Below are positions 56,643 through 64,000 of a stretch of DNA of 64,000 nt, piece after piece; within the stretch, counting starts at the first letter, position 1, and each line of letters opens with the position of its first letter. A program made the translations under genes and the position numbers. Source of the stretch: Pseudomonas lurida (GTDB lineage Bacteria > Pseudomonadota > Gammaproteobacteria > Pseudomonadales > Pseudomonadaceae); NCBI RefSeq assembly GCF_013522705.1, contig NZ_JAAMRE010000007.1, positions 124,001 through 188,000 of the forward strand. Reading direction: 5' to 3'. Under the pieces are notes generated by a model. That model was given only the letters and a program-made list of their open reading frames with translations, ran no database searches and was not told the origin of the DNA.

Positions 56643-58145
56643 TTGAGTTTGAAAGGGAACATAATTTCAGGTTACGTAAGTCAAATATACGTGGCCTTGA
56701 TAGGTGTTTTAATACTGCCATTATACATACGGTATATGGGGGCAGAGGCCTATGGATTGATAGGTTTCTTCACAATGCTTCAAGCTTGGTTCAGTCTATT
56801 GGACATGGGGTTGACCCCAACGATAGGCCGTGAAACAGCGCGTTATAGGGCGGGCGCTTCCGGCGGTGTAGAGTTTCGCAGATTGTTTCGGGTGCTTAGT
56901 TGTATTTTTTACGGCTTGGCTTTCATCGGTGGCGGGGTACTTTTTTTCCTCTCTGAAAAAATAAGTGCCAGTTGGTTGAAACCAGTAGCTTTGAGTGCAA
57001 ATGACATTCAAACAGCGCTTCAGATTATGGCTATTACAATCGCACTTCGCTGGATTGGTGGACTGTATCGCGGCGTGGTATCCGGTTCAGAGCAGATAAT
57101 ATGGTTGAGTGCTTTTAACGTAATCATTGCAACACTACGTTTCGTCGTCGTATTACCTGTTATGTTGTTATATGGCGCGACACCCTTTGTTTTCTTTTGG
57201 TTTCAATTATTAGTATCGGTCATAGAAGTGGTTGGTCTTTTCTATAAAAGCCGTTTACTACTTCCAATATTGGGAGCTGAGCGAATAGGTTGGTCTATAG
57301 AGCCGATCAAGCCAGTCTTAAAATTTTCTCTTTCTATCGCTTTTACATCTGCGGTTTGGATACTGGTAACCCAGTCGGATAAGTTAATTTTATCTAACGT
57401 GCTAGCGTTGTCCGAATATGGGCACTTTACTCTAGCGGTGCTAATGGCTAGCGGTATTATGGTCATCAGTGGACCTATCAGTTTGGCGATCATGCCAAGA
57501 ATGGCGAAATTACATATGGAGAATATGAGGTCGGATCTGATTAAGGTTTATCGTGATGCCACGCAGATAGTCAGTGTCATCTCAGGTGCAGCAGCGATCA
57601 CAATGTTCTTCTGTTCTGAGACGGTGGTATACCTATGGACGGGAGATGCAAAACTTGCACAGGAAGTTTCTCCAATACTTTCATTGTACAGCCTAGGTAA
57701 CGGGATTCTTTCAATTGGTGCTTTTCCTTACTATCTCCAGTATGCAAAGGGTAATTTAAAATATCACCTGTTCGGCAATTTAGGACTGCTTTTATTTTTG
57801 ATTCCGCTGATAATCTTGGCGGCAAGAGAATATGGCGCCATAGGTGCAGGTATTGTCTGGGTGGCGATGAACGCCATTTATCTATTTGTATGGGTTGCTT
57901 ATGTTCACTATAAACTTGAGCCAGGCATTCATCTGAAGTGGATTATGAGAGACGTTCTCACCATTATTTTTCCCGCAATATTAATCGGTGCCTTATTCGA
58001 ATACGTCATGCTAAAGGTTTTCCACTACAATGGTAATAGCTTTGTCTATTTAACCTTTTTCGGGTTGGTCGTATTAGCAACTGCAATATTAGGATCCTCC
58101 TATAGCAGATCTATATTTTCCAGTAAGGTCCTAGCTAGAGGATGA
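56643..58145 (+). CDS. wzx: O-antigen flippase Wzx
   Basis: This 500-residue polytopic membrane protein has about 12-14 helices of the polysaccharide-transporter/MATE-like type. The start contains 'GNIISGYVSQIYVALIGVLILPLYIRYMGAEAYGLIGFF' (the Wzx opening with Y-x-G-x-E-x-Y-G), and 'LLDMGLTPTIGRETARYRAG' follows. It would flip lipid-linked O-units to the periplasmic face. The start is TTG at 56643. AT-rich, in line with the cluster, and co-directional with its neighbours. Confidence 0.9.
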   Translation: MSLKGNIISGYVSQIYVALIGVLILPLYIRYMGAEAYGLIGFFTMLQAWFSLLDMGLTPTIGRETARYRAGASGGVEFRRLFRVLSCIFYGLAFIGGGVLFFLSEKISASWLKPVALSANDIQTALQIMAITIALRWIGGLYRGVVSGSEQIIWLSAFNVIIATLRFVVVLPVMLLYGATPFVFFWFQLLVSVIEVVGLFYKSRLLLPILGAERIGWSIEPIKPVLKFSLSIAFTSAVWILVTQSDKLILSNVLALSEYGHFTLAVLMASGIMVISGPISLAIMPRMAKLHMENMRSDLIKVYRDATQIVSVISGAAAITMFFCSETVVYLWTGDAKLAQEVSPILSLYSLGNGILSIGAFPYYLQYAKGNLKYHLFGNLGLLLFLIPLIILAAREYGAIGAGIVWVAMNAIYLFVWVAYVHYKLEPGIHLKWIMRDVLTIIFPAILIGALFEYVMLKVFHYNGNSFVYLTFFGLVVLATAILGSSYSRSIFSSKVLARG

Positions 58146-58152
58146 AAATGTT

Positions 58153-59067
58153 ATGAATGAAATTAAAGTAACTAGTTATAAGGTTTCGGTATGCGTAGTT
58201 TCCTATAATCAGGAAAAATATATAGGGGCGTGCTTGCAGAGTATCGTGGATCAAGTATGTGATTTTGATTTTGAAATAATTGTAGGAGATGACGCGTCTA
58301 CGGATGACACAAAAAAAATAATTTCAGAATTTGCGGAAAACTATCCAAATCTAATTTTACCTGTTTATCATGAGAAAAACGTTGGTTTTACAAGTAACTA
58401 TACATCTGTTCATGCTCGTGCGCGCGGTCAATATGTAGCCCACATCGATGGGGATGATCTAATGTGCGCGGGGAAGTTGCAAAGGCAGGCAGACTATCTC
58501 GATCAGAACGAAGGATGCAACTTGGTCTGGCACCAAGCTAAATTTTTTAACTCAGTAGGCGCCACTTATGTACGGCCTGCCGTGGGGTCGCCCATTATTG
58601 AACGTAAGTTATTTGTTCGCGACTTATTATTGTACGGTTCGGTAGCCGTCCACAGCTCCACAATGTACCGCGTTGAAAGATATTTTTGGGACGATACATG
58701 CACAATCGATGCATTTGATTGGTATGTTTCAGTACGTCTTTTAGGTGGGGGTTATGCTTACGTTCTCGAAGATGTACTAGGAATGTACCGCTTACATTCG
58801 GCAGGATTATCCAGCGGTGGCAAGCCAACCGACCAAATGAGGAGGTTTGTAAGCAATAGCCAGCTTGATTTCTTAGACAGGTATCCCGAGTTTAGGAAGG
58901 AAATTGCTGCTCGTGCACTGATGACCTTGATATTGGATGCACTGCACTTAAGAAGTAGCACGAAATATGCTTTGAAAGTGTTGATAAAGGCAAAGGCGAT
59001 TCCACGTGTAGCTGATTTAGTTGAGCTTTATAGGTTTTACAAGATCAGTCGCCGTTCTAATATATAA
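58153..59067 (+). CDS. Family 2 glycosyltransferase
   Basis: This 304-residue GT-A enzyme starts with 'YKVSVCVVSYNQEKYIGACLQSIVDQ', the family 2 nucleotide-sugar site. 'EIIVGDDASTDDT' and the metal-binding HIDGDDL follow, then the acceptor domain with 'DAFDWYVSVRLLGGG' and 'VLGMYRLHSAGLSS'. It adds one sugar to the growing O-unit on the cytoplasmic side. Donor and linkage cannot be read from sequence. It starts 7 bases after the wzx stop. Confidence 0.9.
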   Translation: MNEIKVTSYKVSVCVVSYNQEKYIGACLQSIVDQVCDFDFEIIVGDDASTDDTKKIISEFAENYPNLILPVYHEKNVGFTSNYTSVHARARGQYVAHIDGDDLMCAGKLQRQADYLDQNEGCNLVWHQAKFFNSVGATYVRPAVGSPIIERKLFVRDLLLYGSVAVHSSTMYRVERYFWDDTCTIDAFDWYVSVRLLGGGYAYVLEDVLGMYRLHSAGLSSGGKPTDQMRRFVSNSQLDFLDRYPEFRKEIAARALMTLILDALHLRSSTKYALKVLIKAKAIPRVADLVELYRFYKISRRSNI

Positions 59068-59153
59068 TGAAAATTTAAGACGTGTTTTAATTCTCCATAA
59101 TTTTTTGTTGTTCTAGCGAAAATGAATAGTTTAACAGATAGGCGGCTAACGTA

Positions 59154-60359
59154 ATGAGAAACAGGGAAATGTCGTTACCTACCTCTATGCTGGTATTATT
59201 GCTGGTGCTCGGATTTCCCCGCGTATATGGGACAGAATTGCCTATGGCGATTTTATTGATACCATTTTTTCTGCTCGGTTTTTTCAGAATGATGTTCATT
59301 AAAGGCTCGCTGATGCTAGTTTTTTTTGGATTATTCACGGTCTGGTTATTGGGTGGCATATTTGCCTGTTGGTATGGTAGTGGCACATTGCAAGACCTTT
59401 TTTTTCATTTTGTATTGTCTAGTAAAATTATTTTAAACTTCTTTTTTGGATATGTCGTTTATAGAGTGTTGAAAGATAAGCCTCAAGCTTTACTTATATG
59501 GTTGCTTTTCCAACTTTTTGTAATCGTGATGTCGGTCTTGAATGCATCGGTCTATGCCTTCTTGTTAGGATTTATATCCCCGAGGTCAGCAGAAGTTTTC
59601 CAGTATGTATATGGCCTACGTGCGCTTGGCTTTGGTCTCTTTCATGTTGACGGCGCGCTGATGTTAATCGTGGCGGCTTTTTATTATATTTTGATATCTG
59701 GTTCGAGTGTTCTTAAGAACATCTTCCTGATATTTATGCTCCCAATTTCGATGGCTATGGCGAGAAGTGCAATAGTAGCGTACGTTATTTTTGGTGTTAT
59801 TCGTCGGGGCATTAGTTTTAAGATGATTTTGCTTGTTTCATTTTTTCTTATGCTGACCATTGGCCTCTTTGTAACGTCAGGTCCATTTTATGAGGCTACG
59901 GAGCTTTTTCGAAATTATCTAGATGACGGGCAGCTATCGAGTCATAGTGTTGCAGGGATGGCTGATATGTATATTTTTCCGAGCTCGATTGACGTATATC
60001 TGTTTGGTGCAGGTAAATATTTTTCGGGAAGTGCAGATGCGCTGGAGTTTTATATGGGTACGGATATTGGCTATCTGCGAATACTCTATTTCTCTGGTTT
60101 GGGTTCGCTGCTAATTTTTATATTACTGAATTCGCACTGTCTAATAAGCTTGTTATTTGACAGCTATTTTCCTGGCAGAATAGACATTAGGTTGTTTGCG
60201 CTTTCGCTTATCGCACTTTTTCTAATTATCACATCGAAGGGTTTGCAAGTGATGCCGTTATTCTCGATTGTGTTATATCTTCATGCTGCTGATTTGAAAA
60301 GCGCCTATAGGAACAAAATCTTTCGTAGCAAAAAGCTCGTAGAAATAGCGGAAGAATGA
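59154..60359 (+). CDS. wzy: Probable O-antigen polymerase Wzy
   Basis: This 401-residue, very hydrophobic protein has about 10-12 predicted helices and a larger periplasmic loop in the second half ('ATELFRNYLDDGQLSSHSVAGMADMYIFP'). Wzy proteins share little sequence, so the call rests on topology, size and place between glycosyltransferase genes. An R-in-loop pattern ('MAMARSAIVAY') after a central helix resembles O-antigen ligase/polymerase relatives. It would join flipped O-units in the periplasm with Wzz. The start may be ATG 59154 or the ATG five codons on. Confidence 0.78.
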   Translation: MRNREMSLPTSMLVLLLVLGFPRVYGTELPMAILLIPFFLLGFFRMMFIKGSLMLVFFGLFTVWLLGGIFACWYGSGTLQDLFFHFVLSSKIILNFFFGYVVYRVLKDKPQALLIWLLFQLFVIVMSVLNASVYAFLLGFISPRSAEVFQYVYGLRALGFGLFHVDGALMLIVAAFYYILISGSSVLKNIFLIFMLPISMAMARSAIVAYVIFGVIRRGISFKMILLVSFFLMLTIGLFVTSGPFYEATELFRNYLDDGQLSSHSVAGMADMYIFPSSIDVYLFGAGKYFSGSADALEFYMGTDIGYLRILYFSGLGSLLIFILLNSHCLISLLFDSYFPGRIDIRLFALSLIALFLIITSKGLQVMPLFSIVLYLHAADLKSAYRNKIFRSKKLVEIAEE

Positions 60360-60396
60360 GCTAGGTCGTGGACGTTCAGTAATTGGAGGTTGCTTT

Positions 60397-61341
60397 GTGA
60401 AGGTATTAATATTTGGCGCGAGTGGGTTTGTCGGCGCTAGGCTGTTGGCTTCGTTGGTCCTCGCAGGTCACGATGTTCGTATTCTCAGTAGAAGATCTAA
60501 TTACGACTCGCATGATTCTATTGAATATATATGTGGCGATTTGGTCTCTGGAGACTTGGATTTTGATAGGCTAGTCCAAGGTTGCGATGTTATTTACAAC
60601 TGTGCAGGTGAGATTCGTAATGAGTCAGCTATGCACGATCTGCACGTTGGTGCTATGCAAAAGATTCTCGCATCAATCAGCCGGCAAAAGCGCGAACCTA
60701 CTAAGAAAATTCATTTGGTTCAGTTGAGTAGCGTAGGAGCCTATGGTTCTGCACGCGGAAGCAGGGTTGTGGATGAGTCGACACCTTCAAATCCAAAGGG
60801 GCCTTATGAAAACACGAAAACTGAAGCTGATGAATTGATCATTAAATCGGCGGCTACAGGAAGTTTTACTTTTAGTATAATCCGGCCCTCTAACATCTTT
60901 GCAGCCGATATGCCTAATTCATCATTGCGCCAGTTAGCGAGTTTGATCAAACGTGGCTTGTTTTTTTTCGTTGGTGCACGAGGCGCAATTTCTACGTATG
61001 TGCATGTTGACGATGTGGTAGATGTGTTGATTAAAGCGGGTATTGACGAGCGTGCAAAAAACAACATCTACAATGTTTCTAACGATTGTCCATTGGAAGC
61101 GTTGATCAATGGTCTAGCTGATGCTATGGGCGTGCCCTATCCAAAATATCGGTTTCCGGAGTTTCTAGTAAGGATGGGGGCCTATTTTACTCGCTTCATC
61201 ATGTCAGCTCCGGTCACTCAGGAACGAATTGATTCGCTCGTGAGTCAAACAACTTATAGTACGGAAAAACTTAAGACAGAGTTAGGTTTCGTACCTAAGC
61301 GTTCGGTGCCTGTACACATTGGTGAGGTGGTTTCCAAATAA
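60397..61341 (+). CDS. NAD-dependent nucleotide-sugar epimerase/reductase
   Basis: This 314-residue extended SDR enzyme has 'VLIFGASGFVGARLLASL' (GxxGxxG), a serine in 'VQLSSVGAYGSARG' and the catalytic Y137-x3-K141 in GPYENTKTEADEL. Such genes in Pseudomonas O-antigen loci (WbpV/WbjF-like) often produce N-acetyl-fucosamine or -quinovosamine by reducing or epimerising a 4-keto-6-deoxy sugar. GTG 60397 follows GGAGG closely. It precedes the GT4 and initiating transferase genes, consistent with supplying the first sugar of the O-unit. Confidence 0.88.
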   Translation: MKVLIFGASGFVGARLLASLVLAGHDVRILSRRSNYDSHDSIEYICGDLVSGDLDFDRLVQGCDVIYNCAGEIRNESAMHDLHVGAMQKILASISRQKREPTKKIHLVQLSSVGAYGSARGSRVVDESTPSNPKGPYENTKTEADELIIKSAATGSFTFSIIRPSNIFAADMPNSSLRQLASLIKRGLFFFVGARGAISTYVHVDDVVDVLIKAGIDERAKNNIYNVSNDCPLEALINGLADAMGVPYPKYRFPEFLVRMGAYFTRFIMSAPVTQERIDSLVSQTTYSTEKLKTELGFVPKRSVPVHIGEVVSK

Positions 61342-61413
61342 TATCAGTTTCTCGGCTTAAAGGGAGTTTGTATCCCAAGCGAAATTGCATTGCTACGTCA
61401 GGGGAGAGGATAA

Positions 61414-62574
61414 GTGACCGTTAAAAGTCTTAAAATAGCTAGAGTCGCAACAGTGCCGATTTTTGTCGTTGCTCATTTGAGAAAGCAACTTCAGTATTTA
61501 ACGGAAGCTGGTGCTGATGTCCATGTTATCACCAGTGATGGGGAGCACTCCAATGAAGTACGCGATATTAAAGATATAACCTTTAGTATTGTTAATATCC
61601 CCAGAAAAATTGATTTAATTAATGATTTTATCGGTTTAATTGCGTTGTTTTTAATTTTTCGACGGAAAAAATTTGACATTATCCACTCTACGACACCCAA
61701 AGCAGGCCTGCTGTGTGCTCTTGCCGGAAAGCTGGCAGGTAACAAGGTAAGGTTGCACACGTTCACCGGTCAACCTTGGGCAACGATGAATGGTTTTAAA
61801 AGTCTATTACTTAAAAATTGCGATAAGCTGATCGGGTTTTTGAATACTAAGTGCTACGCAGACAGCAATAGTCAGATGGAATTCCTAATTGCCAATGGTA
61901 TTGTATCAAAAAGGAAAATATCAGTATTAGGTGAAGGCTCAGTTGCGGGAATAGATTTAAAGCGTTTTCGACGAGATCGATATAGTGACGAAGAGATTTC
62001 CGAATTTAAGTCCTCTATCGGTCTACCCCTTGGATCTAAAGTCATACTCTTCGTTGGTAGAATAACTGCCGATAAAGGTATTAAGGAGTTAGTCGGCGCT
62101 TTCAATACTCTATGCGCGACCAACGCGGACACGTATCTCGTTTTGGTCGGGCCTCTTGAAGAAGATGGGCGGTTGGCACTGTCTGCGATTAACCCGCTAA
62201 CATCTCAAAGGGTTAAGTTTTTAGGTTTTTCAAATGAGCCGGAAAAGTACATGCGGATGGCTGATATTCTGTGTTTGCCCAGCTATCGGGAAGGGTTTGG
62301 CACCGTAGTCATCGAAGCTGCTGCAATGGGCACGCCTACAGTCGGTACATCGATATACGGTCTAACCGATGCAGTTGTACACGAAAAATCTGGTCTGCTC
62401 GTTCCCGTGCGTGATGAAGAGGCCCTCGCGAGCGCACTATCGCTTTTGCTTGACGACGATGCGCTTCGGCTCAAAATGGCCACTTACGCACAAAACCGTG
62501 CCGAAGAGAAATTCGATACGGCGGTAGTTTCCAAGTGCTTGGTCGATGAGTACGAGGCGCTCAGCCGTAAATGA
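61414..62574 (+). CDS. Family 4 glycosyltransferase
   Basis: This 386-residue GT-B enzyme has an N-terminal acceptor domain (ARVATVPIFVVAHLRKQLQYL, 'FDIIHSTTPKAGLLCALAGKLAG') and a C-terminal donor domain with 'ILFVGRITADKGIKELVGAF' and the E-x7-E motif region 'CLPSYREGFGTVVIEAAAMGTPTVG'. The start GTG 61414 follows GGGGAGAGG. This layout resembles the WbpY/PglA type that adds the second sugar onto undecaprenyl-linked HexNAc. Its stop overlaps the next start by four bases (ATGA). Confidence 0.9.
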   Translation: MTVKSLKIARVATVPIFVVAHLRKQLQYLTEAGADVHVITSDGEHSNEVRDIKDITFSIVNIPRKIDLINDFIGLIALFLIFRRKKFDIIHSTTPKAGLLCALAGKLAGNKVRLHTFTGQPWATMNGFKSLLLKNCDKLIGFLNTKCYADSNSQMEFLIANGIVSKRKISVLGEGSVAGIDLKRFRRDRYSDEEISEFKSSIGLPLGSKVILFVGRITADKGIKELVGAFNTLCATNADTYLVLVGPLEEDGRLALSAINPLTSQRVKFLGFSNEPEKYMRMADILCLPSYREGFGTVVIEAAAMGTPTVGTSIYGLTDAVVHEKSGLLVPVRDEEALASALSLLLDDDALRLKMATYAQNRAEEKFDTAVVSKCLVDEYEALSRK

Positions 62575-63191
62575 TAAATCATCGTTTTACAGGTTTTATG
62601 ATGAAAAGAGTTATTGATATAGTCGTTGCTTTTCTCATGCTGTTGATCTTGTCTCCGGCACTAATCCTAGTCGCAGTACTTGTCAAGAAAAAGCTTGGCA
62701 GTCCGGTGCTTTTTAACCAGACGCGGACAGGTATCAATGGCACCAGTTTCGAAATATTCAAGTTCCGTACAATGCTGGATGCCAATGGTGATGATGGCTT
62801 GCCATTGCCTGACGCTCAACGAATGACTAAATTCGGCTCTTTCTTAAGGGCCAGTAGTCTAGATGAACTACCTGGATTATGGAACGTACTGAGGGGCGAT
62901 ATGAGTTTGGTGGGGCCTCGACCTCTGTTGCCAGAATATTTACCTCTCTACAGTCCTGAGGAAAATCGTCGGCATGAGGTGCGTCCAGGGGTAACTGGCT
63001 GGGCGCAAGTTAACGGTCGCAACTCGTTGAGTTGGCAGGAGAAATTTAAGTTGGATGTATGGTATGTGGAAAACAGATCGCTTTGGTTGGATATAAAGAT
63101 TCTGTTCTTAACGATAAAAAAAGTAATTGCACGTGAAGGTATCGGGGCCGAAGGCGAAGTAACGATGTCTAAATTTACAGGAAAAAACTGA
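62571..63191 (+). CDS. Initiating sugar-phosphate transferase (PglC-like)
   Basis: This 206-residue monotopic phosphoglycosyl transferase starts near MKRVIDIVVAFLMLLILSPA, the single re-entrant membrane helix. 'LFNQTRTGINGTSFEIFKFRTM' follows, then the catalytic S-x-D-E-L-P ('SSLDELPGLWNVLRGDMSLVGPRPL') and 'RPGVTGWAQVNGRNSLSW'. It moves a sugar-1-phosphate to undecaprenyl phosphate and so starts O-unit assembly. The short form (about 200 aa) is like PglC, which prefers UDP-N,N'-diacetylbacillosamine. ATG 62571 overlaps the previous stop, and its stop overlaps the next start by one base. Confidence 0.92.
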   Translation: MINHRFTGFMMKRVIDIVVAFLMLLILSPALILVAVLVKKKLGSPVLFNQTRTGINGTSFEIFKFRTMLDANGDDGLPLPDAQRMTKFGSFLRASSLDELPGLWNVLRGDMSLVGPRPLLPEYLPLYSPEENRRHEVRPGVTGWAQVNGRNSLSWQEKFKLDVWYVENRSLWLDIKILFLTIKKVIAREGIGAEGEVTMSKFTGKN

Positions 63192-63817
63192 TGAAGAAGC
63201 TTGCGATCCTTGGGGCTGGCGGCCATGGCAAGGTTGTTGCTGATGCCGCTGAGTGTTGCGGATGGGCTCATGTCAGCTTTTTCGAGGATTCTTGGCCGGA
63301 CCGTTCGCAGAATGCCGGTTGGGAGATCTGCGGCACGACTTCTGATTTGTTAAAGCGGCTCGATGAGTTTCAGGGGGTCATCGTTGCGATCGGCCATAAC
63401 CAGGCAAGGGGCGAAAAGTTGAGCTTGCTTGAGTCTGCGGGGGCGGAAATTGTCAGTATCGTCCATCCGAGTGCGACGGTGAGCAGGTACGCCGAAATTG
63501 GCAGGGGATCAGTTGTGTTTGCTGGTGCTTGTGTCAACGCATGTGCAATTATTGGAACCGGTGCGATTATCAATACAGGGTCCAGTGTTGACCATGACTG
63601 CGTATTGGGCACTAATGTGCACATATGTCCTGGCGCCAGGCTGGCCGGGAACGTAACCGTAGGGGACTACTCCTGGGTGGGCATAGGCTCTTGCGTAAAA
63701 CAAATGGTCTGTATTGGTATGCGGGTGACTGTGGGCGCTGGGTCGGCGGTCGTTAAAGATATTTACGATGACCTTGTGGTCGTAGGCGTCCCAGCCCGCC
63801 CTGTGAAGAGTTCTTGA
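63191..63817 (+). CDS. PglD/NeuD-like sugar O/N-acetyltransferase
   Basis: This 208-residue two-domain protein has an N-terminal Rossmann-like part (KKLAILGAGGHGKVVADAAE) that binds the UDP-amino sugar. Its left-handed beta-helix shows hexapeptide repeats (VVFAGACVNACAIIGTGAII, 'VHICPGARLAGNVTVGDYSWVGIGS'), with the catalytic histidine in 'SSVDHDCVLG'. PglD acetylates the 4-amino group of UDP-4-amino sugar to give diacetylbacillosamine. Paired with a PglC-like transferase before it and an aminotransferase after it, that reaction is the best guess. Confidence 0.9.
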   Translation: MKKLAILGAGGHGKVVADAAECCGWAHVSFFEDSWPDRSQNAGWEICGTTSDLLKRLDEFQGVIVAIGHNQARGEKLSLLESAGAEIVSIVHPSATVSRYAEIGRGSVVFAGACVNACAIIGTGAIINTGSSVDHDCVLGTNVHICPGARLAGNVTVGDYSWVGIGSCVKQMVCIGMRVTVGAGSAVVKDIYDDLVVVGVPARPVKSS

Positions 63818-63865
63818 GGCGTCCGGTTTACGGATTTTTTATTTTTTGAATAGACGGATTTGTCA

Positions 63866-64000
63866 GTGCTAAATACTCCATTTTCTGTTTGGCCTTCATT
63901 CTCTGAGGAGGAGGCTGACGCGGTAAAAGATGTAATTTTGTCCAACAGGGTCAATTATTGGACGGGGCAGGAGTGTCGCGAGCTAGAAAAGGAGTTTGCC
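63866..64000 (+). CDS. Start of a second sugar aminotransferase (PglE-like)
   Basis: The first 45 residues, from GTG 63866, contain VWPSFSEEEADAVKDVILSN and NYWTGQECRELEKEFA. This is the N-terminus of a DegT/DnrJ-family aminotransferase ('P.fs.eE..av..vl.s..vn.wtG.e...fE.efA'), cut by the window end. A TTG two codons upstream (63860) is an alternative start. In bacillosamine-type pathways PglE makes the 4-amino sugar that the acetyltransferase encoded just upstream then modifies. Confidence 0.78.
   Translation, partial: MLNTPFSVWPSFSEEEADAVKDVILSNRVNYWTGQECRELEKEFA

Overview
The window looks like chromosome of a Pseudomonas of the P. fluorescens group. The strongest evidence is gene order. 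From about 36.0 to 53.3 kb the order yciK-mupP-ubiG / mtaD / mtnA / gyrA / serC-pheA-hisC-tyrA::aroA-cmk-rpsA / ihfB / lapA, followed by wzz, is the conserved Pseudomonas arrangement. GC-rich coding, REP/REPIN repeats built on GTGGGAGGGGGCTTGCCCCC, and Pseudomonas-type families (malate:quinone oxidoreductase, FabV, a LuxR solo beside proline iminopeptidases) agree with this.

Region by region. 0-6.2 kb is an accessory, SOS-linked patch. It holds the end of umuD, umuC, an orphan membrane/coiled-coil protein, a small orphan gene and an S-type pyocin-like bacteriocin with its immunity gene. The bacteriocin sits behind a perfect LexA palindrome rather than an obvious PrtN P-box. 6.1-6.9 kb is largely non-coding and ends in a structured leader before a small Pseudomonas-specific gene. 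7.4-11.1 kb carries a small lipoprotein, an MFS exporter and mqo. 11.1-15.0 kb is a compact cluster that I cannot assign to a known pathway: a LysR regulator diverging from an EgtD-like methyltransferase, an Fe(II)/2-oxoglutarate oxygenase and an EamA exporter. It is my best candidate for an undescribed small-molecule system. 15.1-20.1 kb has a lipoprotein, a VapBC toxin-antitoxin pair with an inverted-repeat operator, ppnN, an AspH-like hydroxylase and fabV, followed by a decayed HAD phosphatase gene.

20.7-27.8 kb holds a LysR gene diverging from an ArgD-like aminotransferase, then genes with a purine/nucleoside theme: punR/punC, a Tsx-like outer-membrane channel and an NCS2 nucleobase permease. 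27.8-36.0 kb matches the architecture of the plant-signal-responsive PipR/PsoR LuxR-solo loci: a LuxR regulator between two proline-iminopeptidase-like hydrolases, a five-gene Dpp/Opp-type ABC transporter, and two similar lux-box-like palindromes placed before the two hydrolase genes.

36.0-53.3 kb is core metabolism: ubiquinone methylation, MurNAc-6-P recycling, methylthioadenosine salvage, DNA gyrase A, the serine/phenylalanine/tyrosine/shikimate block, CMP kinase, ribosomal protein S1 and IHF-beta. From 53.7 kb to the end the sequence becomes clearly more AT-rich and encodes an O-antigen cluster: wzz, aminotransferase, wzx, GT2, wzy-like, epimerase, GT4, initiating sugar transferase, acetyltransferase and the start of a second aminotransferase. 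The last genes fit synthesis of a 4-amino-4-deoxy N-acetylated sugar of the bacillosamine type. The right edge cuts this cluster and the left edge cuts umuD.

I saw no tRNA, rRNA, CRISPR array or intact insertion sequence. All functional calls are from reading the sequence by eye; no database search was run.
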